Part shown: positions 8,321-16,905 of the stretch, piece after piece
How the letters are laid out: each line of letters opens with the position of its first letter
Position numbering within the stretch: the stretch's first letter is position 1
NCBI GenBank assembly: GCA_026399475.1
Contig: JAPLQY010000031.1
Span: 1 to 50,303, forward strand
DNA length: 50,303 nucleotides
DNA from: Rhodocyclales bacterium
Lineage (GTDB): Bacteria; Pseudomonadota; Gammaproteobacteria; Burkholderiales; Rhodocyclaceae
Direction: 5' to 3'
The notes under the pieces: model-generated
What the model saw: the letters and a program-made list of their open reading frames with translations, nothing else
Told to the model about the DNA's origin: nothing
Databases searched by the model: none
Program-made: the position numbers and the translations under genes

Positions 8321-8908
8321 CTATTTCTGTTTCGGCAGACGTCCCATCAGGTAGAACTCGTCGTTCGGCCGCATCCCGGTCATGTTGGCCATGCGGTTCG
8401 ACAGGCCAAAGAAGGCCGCCACGGCGCCGATGTCCCAAATGTCTTCATCATTGAAGCCGTGCTCGTGCAAGGTGACGAAATCGGCGTCATTGAGCGCGCC
8501 GGAATCGAGGGCGACTTTCATGGCGAAGTCCAGCATGGCTTTCTGGCGCGGGGTGATATCGGCCTTGCGGTGGTTGATGGCGACCTGATCGGCGACCAGC
8601 GGATTCTTTGCCCGGATGCGCAGGATGGCGCCGTGGGCAATCACGCAATACTGGCAGCCGTTGGCGTTCGAGGTGGCGACCACGATCATTTCGCGCTCGG
8701 CCTTTGACAGGCCGCTGTCCTTTTCCATCAGCGCGTCGTGGAAGGCGAAGAAGGCGCGCCACTCGGCGGGGCGATGCGCCAAGGCAAGAAACACATTGGG
8801 AATGAAACCGGATTTCTCCTGCACCTCGACGAGGCGGGCGCGGATATCTGCAGGCAGGTCTTCCAGTTTCGGTACGGGGTAGCGACTGATCGGCGGGGTG
8901 CTCATCAT
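8321..8908 (-). CDS. Carboxymuconolactone decarboxylase/AhpD-like peroxidase-related protein
   Basis: Protein of 195 residues of the alkylhydroperoxidase AhpD-like fold. The signature is present: EREM at 71-74, then CQYCVIAH with Cys85, Cys88 and His92, the redox CxxC plus His of this family. Length and the GFIPNVFLALAHRP start match the peroxidase-related enzyme subgroup. Two tandem ATGs exist; with GAGG upstream, the second (8905) has the better spacing. It likely reduces peroxides or acts as a thiol-dependent protective protein in the cytoplasm; the substrate is unknown. Convergent with the FecR-domain gene and divergent from the dienelactone hydrolase remnant, separated by about 100 bp containing a GTATCC/GGATAC palindrome. 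Confidence 0.82.
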   Translation of the reverse strand: MMSTPPISRYPVPKLEDLPADIRARLVEVQEKSGFIPNVFLALAHRPAEWRAFFAFHDALMEKDSGLSKAEREMIVVATSNANGCQYCVIAHGAILRIRAKNPLVADQVAINHRKADITPRQKAMLDFAMKVALDSGALNDADFVTLHEHGFNDEDIWDIGAVAAFFGLSNRMANMTGMRPNDEFYLMGRLPKQK

Positions 8909-9016
8909 GTCCTCATTGAAATCACGGTGGCGTCAGGGTATTTTATGTCCCCGTCCCCTTGGGCGGGGGACGGTATCCCAGGATACGGCTTACCAATTCA
9001 AACCAAGGAGACATGA

Positions 9017-9796
9017 ATGGAGAACACCTCCCGCCAGAAGGCCTCAATGAAGACCGACGAGCAGGCGCAGTTCGACAGCCTGCTGCCGACGGGAACCCTT
9101 TAATCGCCGCAACTTCATCACTACCACCGTCGGCGCCGGCTTCGCCCTGGCGGTGCAACCGATTTCCGCACAGACGGTGATCAAGACCGATGCCGAGGGT
9201 TTGCTGGCCGGCGAGATCATGGTGCCCGCCGTGGATCAAGGCTACCCACGGTTCTGGTGCTCCACGAGATATTCGGTGTGCATGAGTACCTCCGCGATGT
9301 CTGCCGCAGGCTGGCCAAGGCAGGCTATCTGGCGATTGCCGTGGATATGTATATACGACACGGCGAAACGGCGAAGATGAGCAATGTGCAGGAAATCCTG
9401 GCGGGACCGGTAGCGGCGGCGTCCGATGCCCAACACCTGAGCGATCTCGACGCCTGTGCAGCCTGGGCCGCGAAGAACGGCGGCGATCCGCAGCGCTTGG
9501 CGGTTACGGGTTTCTGCCGCGGCGGACGTACCGTCTGGTTGTACGCCGCGCACAATCCGCAACTGAAAGCGGCGGTTGCCTGGTACGGACATCTGGAAGG
9601 GGCACCGACGCCGCGTCAGCCCAAGCACCCGATCGACCTCGCCGGGCAGATGAAGGCGGGAGGCAAGTCACAGATCCATGTCTATCCCGATGCGCCGCAT
9701 GCTTTCCATGCCGACTACTGGCCGAGTTACCGCAAGGACGCTGCGGAGGACGGCTGGAAGCGCCTGCTGGGATGGTTGCGTCAGAACGGCGTCTGA
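9017..9796 (+). pseudogene. Dienelactone hydrolase family protein, Tat-exported type, multiply disrupted
   Basis: Three pieces of one gene lie in shifted frames. From ATG 9017 (AAGGAG upstream at 9005-9010) the reading ends at a TAA at 9101. The continuation, a twin-arginine signal [18 protein letters not shown], lies in another frame from about 9099 and runs to about 9240. The alpha/beta-hydrolase body ([15 protein letters not shown] onward) is back in the first frame from about 9245 to 9796. Nucleophile Cys is present in GFCRGG and the catalytic His in PHAFHADY. The stretch that normally carries the catalytic Asp, between HPIDLAG and the KSQIHVYP strand, is much shorter than in the family, and residues before TVLV are also missing. 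One frameshift could be a sequencing error; the combined losses argue for a true pseudogene. Confidence 0.75.
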
Positions 9797-9842
9797 ACAC
9801 GACAGCCACGGCGCGGGCTTCGGGCGGTGGCGGAACACCTCG

Positions 9843-11228
9843 CTACTGGTTCGACTGGCGTTCGGGTTCTATCAGCGAAATCACCTGTTCGACCTTGCCA
9901 TTGACAGAGCTGCGGATGCTGTCGACGTACTCGAAGCGCAGCTCGAAGGGATAGCCGGCGTTGCCGTGGATGTACGTGGTCAGTGCATTTGCTTCGGAAT
10001 CGTCAAGTGCGCGGGGCATAACCAGGCGAACCTGGACTTCCTTCAGGCCGGTTTGGATCAACTGCATTTCTTCGATCGGTGCGATGTCGGTCGGGTAACC
10101 GATGAGCGTCCATCGCCGTGACCCGTCAGGCAGCGTCAACAGGTTGCGATAACGCCCCAGGATGCGTTTAAGCACCGGCAGGCCTCGTCCGCAGGAGCAC
10201 GCTTCGCCGACTTCGGCGTAGTCACCGAGTTCGTAACGGATCAGCGGCGTTGCGAAGTTGTTGAGGCTGGTGATCAGCACGCGGCCGATCTCGCCCGGCC
10301 TGCAGGGTAGTCCGCCATCGTCGACGACTTCGAGAAAGACGTTCTCCGATTGCACGTGGTAATGAGTATGTTCCGGGCATTGCAGCGCCAGGTAGCCGGC
10401 TTCCTGGCAGGTATACATGTCGACGACGGGCGCGTTCCAGGCCTTGAGGGCGTACTCGCGCAGCGACTCGTCCGGGCTTTCCCCCATCGTACGTACTTCC
10501 CTCAGGTCCGGCAGGAGAATTCCGCGATCGAGGCAATGCCTGGCGAGGCCGAGAATCATGCTTGGATGGCCAAGCACGTAGCCGGGGTGTTCGATGGCCA
10601 GGCGCTCTGCGAGATAGGCGACATCCTGCAAGATGTCGTAGGTCACCGAAGGACCGGTCATCACAATATCGTCCGTGGCCGGTCCCCAGCCCTGCGCCTG
10701 CACGCCTGCTGCACCTTTGAGCGCCGGGTCTCTTTGGAAGCGAATGGCGCAAAGCTTCTCGCGCAGGTCGCGGCGATGCCAGAGATGGTCGCGCAGGCAG
10801 AATACCTGCCAGAAAAGACTCGTGAGTTCGGTGCCCAGCACTTCGACCACCATGCCGGTCGAACCCGAGGTCTTCAGGGGAAAAGTTCTGCCATGCTCTC
10901 CGGGGATTCTCTCGCTCTTCAGTTCGGCAGTCGCGTCGTATACCGCTTTGCGGGTCAGCACGGGGATTTCATGCCAGTTTTGCGGGGTGAGCTCCCCGAT
11001 TTGAAATCTTGCGCCGAGTTCCCGACGGTAATGGGGAACGGTTGCTGCCGCAAAGGCGACGACTTGCCTGATCTGGTCGAGCTGACTAGCCGCAATCTGC
11101 TCCGGAGTGCGCCACTGGTTCTGCTCGATCTGGAACAGCAATGCCAGCTTGTTGGCCGCCAGGGGCCCCGGAAAGGCAGGCCAGCCGAGATTGGCCAATG
11201 TCGAACGGAAGGTGGAATCCGGATTCAT
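9843..11228 (-). CDS. PaaK-like (phenylacetate-CoA ligase family) adenylate-forming enzyme
   Basis: Protein of 461 residues from the ANL superfamily branch that includes phenylacetate-CoA ligase and CapK. Visible are the P-loop-like TSGSTG at 120-125, the aromatic-rich Y-T-C-Q-E-AGYLA segment typical of the acyl pocket, IRYELGDYAE (the conserved ATP-ribose Asp region) followed by a CSCGRGLPVL cysteine cluster, and a C-terminal domain with NGKVEQ in place of the usual catalytic-lysine segment. It probably activates a carboxylic acid as an acyl-adenylate and perhaps as a CoA thioester. The substrate cannot be read from sequence. It lies 56 bp downstream of the GntR/FCD gene on the same strand, so the two may be co-transcribed. 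Confidence 0.75.
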   Translation of the reverse strand: MNPDSTFRSTLANLGWPAFPGPLAANKLALLFQIEQNQWRTPEQIAASQLDQIRQVVAFAAATVPHYRRELGARFQIGELTPQNWHEIPVLTRKAVYDATAELKSERIPGEHGRTFPLKTSGSTGMVVEVLGTELTSLFWQVFCLRDHLWHRRDLREKLCAIRFQRDPALKGAAGVQAQGWGPATDDIVMTGPSVTYDILQDVAYLAERLAIEHPGYVLGHPSMILGLARHCLDRGILLPDLREVRTMGESPDESLREYALKAWNAPVVDMYTCQEAGYLALQCPEHTHYHVQSENVFLEVVDDGGLPCRPGEIGRVLITSLNNFATPLIRYELGDYAEVGEACSCGRGLPVLKRILGRYRNLLTLPDGSRRWTLIGYPTDIAPIEEMQLIQTGLKEVQVRLVMPRALDDSEANALTTYIHGNAGYPFELRFEYVDSIRSSVNGKVEQVISLIEPERQSNQ

Positions 11229-11284
11229 GTGCGCATATTAGCCGGCTGCGCATCGCGCCGTGAAGCTGCGTCGCCTGTGCCGGA

Positions 11285-11956
11285 TCAGCCGGAAGTCGCC
11301 AGCCGCGCAAGCGCGGCCCGCCCGGACAGCAAGTGGTCGTGCATGCGCTGCCCCGCCAGGGCGGAGTCCTTCATGCGCAAGGCTTCGAGGATTTCACGAT
11401 GTTCCGCCAGCGATTGTTTCAGGCGACCTTCGAGCCGCAGCGAATCGCGGCGGGTCAGCTTGATGACCTTGCGCGCGTCGTCGATCAGCTGCGCGAGATA
11501 ACGGTTGCCGGCGATTTGCTGCAAGGCGGTGTGAAAGCGCTGATTGGCCTCGAAGAACCGGTCGGTGTTGTTGCCTGCCGCATGCCGCTCGAGTTCCTCG
11601 TGAATTGCGGCGAGGCGAGAAAAATCATCGCTGCTGGCGCGAAGCGCCGCTTCGGCAGCGACGCGGCCTTCGAGCATCGCCATGACGGGGAAGACCTCGT
11701 CAATATCCTGTTCCGAGAGCTGGGCCACATAGCAGCCACGGCGCGGCTTGAGCACTACCAGACCTTCGGCGGCGAGCACCTTCAGCGCTTCGCGCAGCGG
11801 CGTGCGGCTGATGCCATACTCCAGAACGAGCGCTTGCTCATCTATCCAGCCGCCGGGCGGAAGCTCATGCGCAAAAATCCGGCTGCGCAAGCGCTCGGCC
11901 ACCTGTTCGTACAGGGCTGGAGCGGTCAGAATATGCGAAGACGGTCTTGCATTCAT
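11285..11956 (-). CDS. GntR-family transcriptional regulator, FCD domain
   Basis: DNA-binding repressor or activator of 223 residues. The winged helix-turn-helix spans about 12-78 (LYEQVAERLRSRIF, GISRTPLREALKVLAAEG, RRGCYVA). The all-helical FCD ligand domain follows to about 210, with His-bearing helices (IHEELERH, FHTAL, EHREIL) that in this family bind a metal and an organic acid. ATG 11956 gives the normal family N-terminus; the frame is open further upstream but that part is not family-like. Divergent from mcm with only 62 bp between the starts, so it is the obvious candidate regulator of the propionyl-CoA genes, probably also autoregulated. No good Shine-Dalgarno lies directly before this ATG. 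Confidence 0.85.
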   Translation of the reverse strand: MNARPSSHILTAPALYEQVAERLRSRIFAHELPPGGWIDEQALVLEYGISRTPLREALKVLAAEGLVVLKPRRGCYVAQLSEQDIDEVFPVMAMLEGRVAAEAALRASSDDFSRLAAIHEELERHAAGNNTDRFFEANQRFHTALQQIAGNRYLAQLIDDARKVIKLTRRDSLRLEGRLKQSLAEHREILEALRMKDSALAGQRMHDHLLSGRAALARLATSG

Positions 11957-11976
11957 AATTATGGATGCAGTATCAT
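11948..11976 (+). promoter_or_regulatory. Candidate mcm promoter with palindromic operator in the spacer
   Basis: TTGCAT (11948-11953) and TATCAT (11971-11976) are separated by exactly 17 bp, a sigma-70-like arrangement, 42 bp before the mcm start. Inside the spacer is a perfect palindrome CATAATTATG (11954-11963), 14 of 16 symmetric when extended to 11951-11966. It also covers the start codon of the GntR gene on the other strand. A regulator bound here would block RNA polymerase at mcm. Confidence 0.5.
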
Positions 11977-12018
11977 GGCTCCTCGTCAGGAAGTCAAGCG
12001 CCTTAAAAAGGAAGAGAC

Positions 12019-14184
12019 ATGAGCAAGGCACCCGAAGTCAGCATTCCCTCGATCGAGGCCTGGACCAAGACCGCTGCGAAGTCGGCTCCCCAGGGAGATG
12101 TGTCGAACCTGAACTGGGTTACGCCGGAAGGCCTGACCGTCAAGCCGCTCTATACGAAAGCCGATGTCGAAGGCCTGCCCTATGCCGATACGCTGCCCGG
12201 CTTCGCGCCTTTCCTGCGCGGGCCGCAGGCGACCATGTATGCCGTGCGACCCTGGACCATCCGTCAGTACGCAGGCTTCTCGACCGCCGAAGCGTCCAAT
12301 GCCTTCTACCGCCAGGCGCTGGCCGCAGGCGGGCAGGGTGTTTCGGTCGCCTTCGATCTGGCCACCCATCGCGGTTACGACTCGGACCATCCGCGCGTCA
12401 CCGGCGACGTCGGCAAGGCCGGCGTCGCGATCGACTCGGTGGAAGACATGAAGATCCTGTTCGACGGCATTCCGCTGGACAAGGTGTCTGTGTCGATGAC
12501 CATGAACGGCGCCGTGTTGCCCATTCTCGCCGGCTACGTGGTCGCGGCCGAGGAGCAGGGCGTGCCCCAGGAGCAACTCTCGGGGACGATCCAGAACGAC
12601 ATCCTCAAGGAGTTCATGGTCCGCAATACCTACATCTACCCGCCCGAGCCGTCGATGCGCATCATCGCCGACATCATCGGCTACACGGCGCACAACATGC
12701 CGAAGTTCAACTCGATCTCGATTTCCGGCTACCACATGCAGGAAGCCGGAGCGACACAGGCGCTGGAACTGGCCTTCACGCTGGCCGACGGCCGCGAGTA
12801 CGTGAAGACGGCGATTGCCAGCGGCATGGACGTCGATGGCTTTGCCGGACGCCTCTCCTTCTTCTGGGCGATCGGCATGAACTTCTATCTCGAGATCGCC
12901 AAGATGCGCGCGGCGCGTCTGTTGTGGTGGCGGATCATGGATGAGTTCAAGCCGAAAAATCCGAAGTCGATGATGTTGCGCACGCACTGCCAGACCTCGG
13001 GCTGGTCTCTGACCGAACAGGATCCTTACAACAACGTGGTGCGCACCACGATCGAAGCCATGGCGGCGGTGTTCGGCGGCACGCAGTCGCTGCATACAAA
13101 CTCGCTCGACGAGGCCATCGCGCTGCCGACCGAGTTCTCGTCACGCATCGCGCGCAACACCCAGCTCATCATTCAGGAAGAGACCCACATCACCAGCGTG
13201 ATCGATCCCTGGGCCGGCAGCTACATGATGGAAAAGCTGACGCAGGACATTGCCGACGAAGCCTGGCGCATCATTGGGGACGTGGCCAAGATGGGCGGCA
13301 TGACGCAGGCCGTGCAGAGTGGCTGGGCCAAGCTGCAGATCGAAACCTGCGCCGCGCAAAAACAGGCGCGCATCGATTCCGGCAAGGATGTCATCGTCGG
13401 CGTCAACAAGTACAAGCTCGAGGAAGAAGCGGCGATCGACACCCGCGATGTGGACAACCACGCGGTACGCGATGGCCAGATCGTCCGCCTCAAGCAGACC
13501 CGCGCCACGCGCGACGGCGCAGCGGTAACGGCCGCGCTGGCGGCACTCACCGACGGCGCGAAAAACAAGACAGGCAACCTGCTCGACCTGGCCATCAAGG
13601 CCAGCCGGCTGCGTGCTACAGTCGGCGAAATTTCCGATGCTCTGGAAGTCGTCTATGGTCGTCATCGCGCCACCACGCAGACGGTGTCGGGCGTCTATAG
13701 CGCAGCTTTTGGCGAGGATGGCACCATGAAGGAAATCCGCGACCTGATCGACAACTTTGCCGCGGCAGAGGGCCGCCGGCCGCGCATCATGATCGCCAAG
13801 CTGGGCCAGGATGGCCACGATCGTGGTGCCAAGGTGGTTGCCACGGCCTTCGCCGATCTCGGCTTCGACGTCGATGTCGGCCCGCTGTTCCAGACGCCGG
13901 AAGAGGCCGCGCGCCAGGCTATCGAAAACGATGTTCACGCAATCGGCGTTTCCACACTGGCGGCCGGCCACAAGACGCTGGTGCCGGCACTGGTCAAGGC
14001 GCTGCGCGATCAGGGCGCTCACGATATCGTCATCTTCGTCGGCGGCGTGATTCCGGCGCAGGATTACGAACAACTTTACAAGGACGGTGCCGCGGGGATT
14101 TTCGGACCGGGCACGCCGATTCCGCAGTGCGCCCACGAAGTGCTGCGCGCCATCCGCGCCGCGCACCTGCCGGCCAGCGCCTGA
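12019..14184 (+). CDS. mcm: Methylmalonyl-CoA mutase, single-chain
   Basis: Adenosylcobalamin-dependent isomerase interconverting (R)-methylmalonyl-CoA and succinyl-CoA. 721 residues, the normal length for a catalytic chain that carries its own B12 domain. The TIM-barrel part shows [24 protein letters not shown] (active-site His) and [12 protein letters not shown]. The B12-binding domain carries the base-off DxHxxG motif DGHDRG at 598-603 and a GG-containing Rossmann strand (FVGGVIP). The start follows AAGGAAGAG at good distance. First gene of mcm-meaB-pccB-pccA, and divergent from a GntR/FCD regulator. The pathway disposes of propionyl-CoA from odd-chain, branched-chain or sterol-like substrates. 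Confidence 0.95.
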   Translation: MSKAPEVSIPSIEAWTKTAAKSAPQGDVSNLNWVTPEGLTVKPLYTKADVEGLPYADTLPGFAPFLRGPQATMYAVRPWTIRQYAGFSTAEASNAFYRQALAAGGQGVSVAFDLATHRGYDSDHPRVTGDVGKAGVAIDSVEDMKILFDGIPLDKVSVSMTMNGAVLPILAGYVVAAEEQGVPQEQLSGTIQNDILKEFMVRNTYIYPPEPSMRIIADIIGYTAHNMPKFNSISISGYHMQEAGATQALELAFTLADGREYVKTAIASGMDVDGFAGRLSFFWAIGMNFYLEIAKMRAARLLWWRIMDEFKPKNPKSMMLRTHCQTSGWSLTEQDPYNNVVRTTIEAMAAVFGGTQSLHTNSLDEAIALPTEFSSRIARNTQLIIQEETHITSVIDPWAGSYMMEKLTQDIADEAWRIIGDVAKMGGMTQAVQSGWAKLQIETCAAQKQARIDSGKDVIVGVNKYKLEEEAAIDTRDVDNHAVRDGQIVRLKQTRATRDGAAVTAALAALTDGAKNKTGNLLDLAIKASRLRATVGEISDALEVVYGRHRATTQTVSGVYSAAFGEDGTMKEIRDLIDNFAAAEGRRPRIMIAKLGQDGHDRGAKVVATAFADLGFDVDVGPLFQTPEEAARQAIENDVHAIGVSTLAAGHKTLVPALVKALRDQGAHDIVIFVGGVIPAQDYEQLYKDGAAGIFGPGTPIPQCAHEVLRAIRAAHLPASA

Positions 14185-14192
14185 TTTCAGCG

Positions 14193-15206
14193 ATGCAGTC
14201 TCTGCCCGAACCGGGCCAAGCCAAAGTGGTTGATCACGATAGTGAACTGATCGCTGGCCTGCTGGCGGGAAGCCGGCGCGCACTGGCCAAGGCGATCACC
14301 CTGGTCGAGTCGACGCGTGCCGAGCATCGGCAAAGGGCGCAGAAACTGCTCGACACACTCCTGCCGCATACCGGCCGCTCGATGCGCGTCGGCATCTCGG
14401 GTGTGCCCGGCGTCGGCAAGTCCACCTTCATCGAAGCGCTGGGCATGTACCTCATAGAGGGCGGTCATCGCGTCGCCGTACTCGCGGTGGACCCTTCCTC
14501 GACCGTTCATGGCGGATCGATTCTCGGCGACAAAACCCGCATGGAACTGCTCTCGCAGCGAACGGAAGCCTTCATCCGGCCCTCGCCCTCTTCCGGCAGT
14601 CTCGGCGGTGTCGCCGAGCACACACGCGAAGCGCTGCTGCTGTGCGAAGCCTCCGGCTACGACATCATCATTGTCGAGACCGTGGGCGTCGGCCAATCCG
14701 AAACCGCAGTGGCGGCCATGACCGATGCCTTTGTGCTGCTGATGCTGCCGAACGCCGGCGACGACCTGCAGGCAATCAAGAAGGGCATCATGGAACTCGC
14801 CGACCTGGTGGTGTTCAACAAGGCCGACATCGATCCGACGGCGGCCCAACTGGCCGCTGCGCAAATGCGTTCAGCGCTGTCGATGCTGCATCCCGCATCC
14901 GCCAACTGGCAGCCGCCGGTGCTGACGTTGTCGGCCATTCGGAAGGATGGCCTCGTTGAATTCTGGCTGGTCATTGAAAAACTGCGCCGCACACTGACGG
15001 CCAGTGGCGAGTTCGAAGCAAAACGCCGCCATCAGGCGCTGGCCTGGATGTGGCAGCAAATAGACGCCGGCCTGCGCGGGCATTTTCGCGAGAATCCGGC
15101 CGTCAGGGCAGCCCTGGCCGAGCTTTCAGTCTCAGTTGAATCCGGCGCGACCACGCCAGCGGCGGCGGCACAGCGCCTGCTGATGCTGGCGAAACGCACT
15201 TTCTAG
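14193..15206 (+). CDS. meaB: MeaB/ArgK-type G-protein chaperone of methylmalonyl-CoA mutase
   Basis: P-loop GTPase of 337 residues that gates cobalamin loading and protects the mutase from inactivation. Walker A GVPGVGKS lies at 70-77. VDPSS, the segment ending ETVGVGQSE and FNKADID (base recognition, NKxD) follow, and the helical C-terminus is the dimerisation arm of the family. ATG 14193 begins 9 nt after the mcm stop and gives the usual N-terminus; no strong Shine-Dalgarno is visible, so coupling to mcm translation is likely. Its place directly after mcm supports MeaB rather than an arginine-transport kinase, the older name of the family. Confidence 0.92.
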   Translation: MQSLPEPGQAKVVDHDSELIAGLLAGSRRALAKAITLVESTRAEHRQRAQKLLDTLLPHTGRSMRVGISGVPGVGKSTFIEALGMYLIEGGHRVAVLAVDPSSTVHGGSILGDKTRMELLSQRTEAFIRPSPSSGSLGGVAEHTREALLLCEASGYDIIIVETVGVGQSETAVAAMTDAFVLLMLPNAGDDLQAIKKGIMELADLVVFNKADIDPTAAQLAAAQMRSALSMLHPASANWQPPVLTLSAIRKDGLVEFWLVIEKLRRTLTASGEFEAKRRHQALAWMWQQIDAGLRGHFRENPAVRAALAELSVSVESGATTPAAAAQRLLMLAKRTF

Positions 15207-15228
15207 TTTTTGATCGGAGGTATCGGGT

Positions 15229-16761
15229 ATGCACGACATCATTCACCAGTTGGACGAGAAGCGCGGCAGGGCCGCCCTGGGCGGTGGCCAGAGGCGCATC
15301 GACGCCCAGCATGCCAAGGGCAAGCTGACCGCGCGCGAACGCATAGAGATGTTGCTGGACGATGGCACCTTTGAAGAGTGGGACATGTTCAAGGAACATC
15401 GCTGTGTCGACTTCGGCATGGGTGGCGACCACATTCCCGGCGACGGCGTGGTGACCGGCTATGGCACCATCAACGGTCGCATGGTGTTTGTCTTTTCGCA
15501 GGACTTCACCGTGTTCGGCGGTGCCCTGTCGGAGGCGCACGCGGAGAAGATCTGCAAGATCATGGATCACGCGCTTAAGGTCGGTTGTCCGGTGATCGGC
15601 TTGAACGACTCGGGTGGCGCGCGGATTCAGGAAGGTGTCGCGGCGCTCGGCGGCTATGCCGACGTGTTTCAGCGCAACGTGATGGCTTCCGGCGTGATTC
15701 CGCAGATTTCGATGATCATGGGTCCCTGTGCCGGCGGCGCGGTGTACAGCCCGGCGATGACCGACTTCATTTTCATGGTCAAGGACTCCTCCTACATGTT
15801 CGTCACCGGCCCCGAGGTGGTGAAGACGGTGACACATGAGGAAGTCACAGCCGAGGAACTCGGGGGCGCCGTGACGCACTCGAGCAAATCCGGCGTCGCC
15901 GACCTGGCTCTCGAGAATGATGTCGATGCCTTGCTGATGCTGCGCCGCTTCTTCAACTATCTGCCGCTCAACAACAAGGAAAAGCCGCCAGTCAGAGAGA
16001 CCAGCGATGGAGCGGATCGCCTCGATTTCTCGCTCGACACGCTGGTGCCTGACAATGCCAACAAGCCTTACGACATGAAGGAACTGATTCTCAAGATGGT
16101 CGATGACACGGACTTCTTCGAGATTCAGCCCGATCATGCCAGGAACATTCTGATCGGCTTCGCCCGCATGGAAGGCCAGACGGTCGGCATCGTGGCCAAC
16201 CAGCCGATGGTGATGGCAGGCTGCCTGGACATCAAGTCGTCGATCAAGGCGGGACGTTTCGTGCGTTTTTGCGATGCGTTCAACATTCCGATCATCACCC
16301 TGGTCGATGTGCCCGGCTTCATGCCGGGCACGGCGCAGGAATATGGCGGCATCATTAAGCACGGCGCCAAGCTGTTGTATGCCTACGCCGAATGCACCGT
16401 GCCGAAGGTGACCCTGATCACGCGCAAGGCCTACGGCGGCGCCTACGACGTGATGGCCTCGAAGCATTTGCGCGGCGATGTCAATTTCGCCTGGCCTTCG
16501 GCAGAAATTGCGGTGATGGGGCCGAAGGGCGCCGTCGAGATCATCTTCCGCGAAGAGAAGGGCGATCCGGTCAAGGTGGCCGAGCGCGAAGCCGAGTACA
16601 AGGCCAAGTTCGCCAACCCTTTTGTCGCCGGAGCGCGTGGCTTCATCGATGACGTTATCATGCCCAATGAAACACGCAAGCGCATCTGTCGCAGCCTGGC
16701 CATGCTGCGCGGCAAGGACATCAAGAATCCCTGGCGCAAGCACGGCAACATCCCTCTCTGA
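15229..16761 (+). CDS. pccB: Propionyl-CoA carboxylase beta chain (carboxyltransferase)
   Basis: Carboxyltransferase subunit of 510 residues that moves CO2 from carboxybiotin to propionyl-CoA, giving (S)-methylmalonyl-CoA. Both crotonase-like halves are present. N-terminal half: [26 protein letters not shown] and [17 protein letters not shown]-terminal half: [12 protein letters not shown], the [13 protein letters not shown] oxyanion glycines and [19 protein letters not shown]. Good ribosome site GGAGG before the ATG. The length and the [15 protein letters not shown] segment fit PccB better than the shorter acetyl-CoA carboxylase AccD. Partner is the biotin-carrying chain encoded 144 bp downstream. 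Confidence 0.94.
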   Translation: MHDIIHQLDEKRGRAALGGGQRRIDAQHAKGKLTARERIEMLLDDGTFEEWDMFKEHRCVDFGMGGDHIPGDGVVTGYGTINGRMVFVFSQDFTVFGGALSEAHAEKICKIMDHALKVGCPVIGLNDSGGARIQEGVAALGGYADVFQRNVMASGVIPQISMIMGPCAGGAVYSPAMTDFIFMVKDSSYMFVTGPEVVKTVTHEEVTAEELGGAVTHSSKSGVADLALENDVDALLMLRRFFNYLPLNNKEKPPVRETSDGADRLDFSLDTLVPDNANKPYDMKELILKMVDDTDFFEIQPDHARNILIGFARMEGQTVGIVANQPMVMAGCLDIKSSIKAGRFVRFCDAFNIPIITLVDVPGFMPGTAQEYGGIIKHGAKLLYAYAECTVPKVTLITRKAYGGAYDVMASKHLRGDVNFAWPSAEIAVMGPKGAVEIIFREEKGDPVKVAEREAEYKAKFANPFVAGARGFIDDVIMPNETRKRICRSLAMLRGKDIKNPWRKHGNIPL

Positions 16762-16799
16762 ACGAGTTTTGCATCGTGGATAGCTTCGTTCGCTGCGTC

Positions 16800-16840
16800 G
16801 TCCGCTCCTCGCCGTGCTACAGCACTGTCTCGCCGCGGAC
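16800..16840. repeat. Inverted-repeat element in the pccB-pccA gap
   Basis: Within the 144-bp gap, GTCCGC (16800-16805) pairs with GCGGAC (16835-16840) around an inner near-palindrome GTGCT-ac-AGCAC (16814-16825), with CTCGCC directly repeated on both sides (16808-16813 and 16829-16834). The pieces look like a compact dispersed element rather than a terminator, as no T-run follows. No gene is seen in 16762-16905. Confidence 0.45.
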
Positions 16841-16905
16841 TCCTGGCTGCCTCGCTCTTCACGCGCAAAATCGTTCATAGCCTCTCTTCGAATTGAGGAC
16901 ATAGC

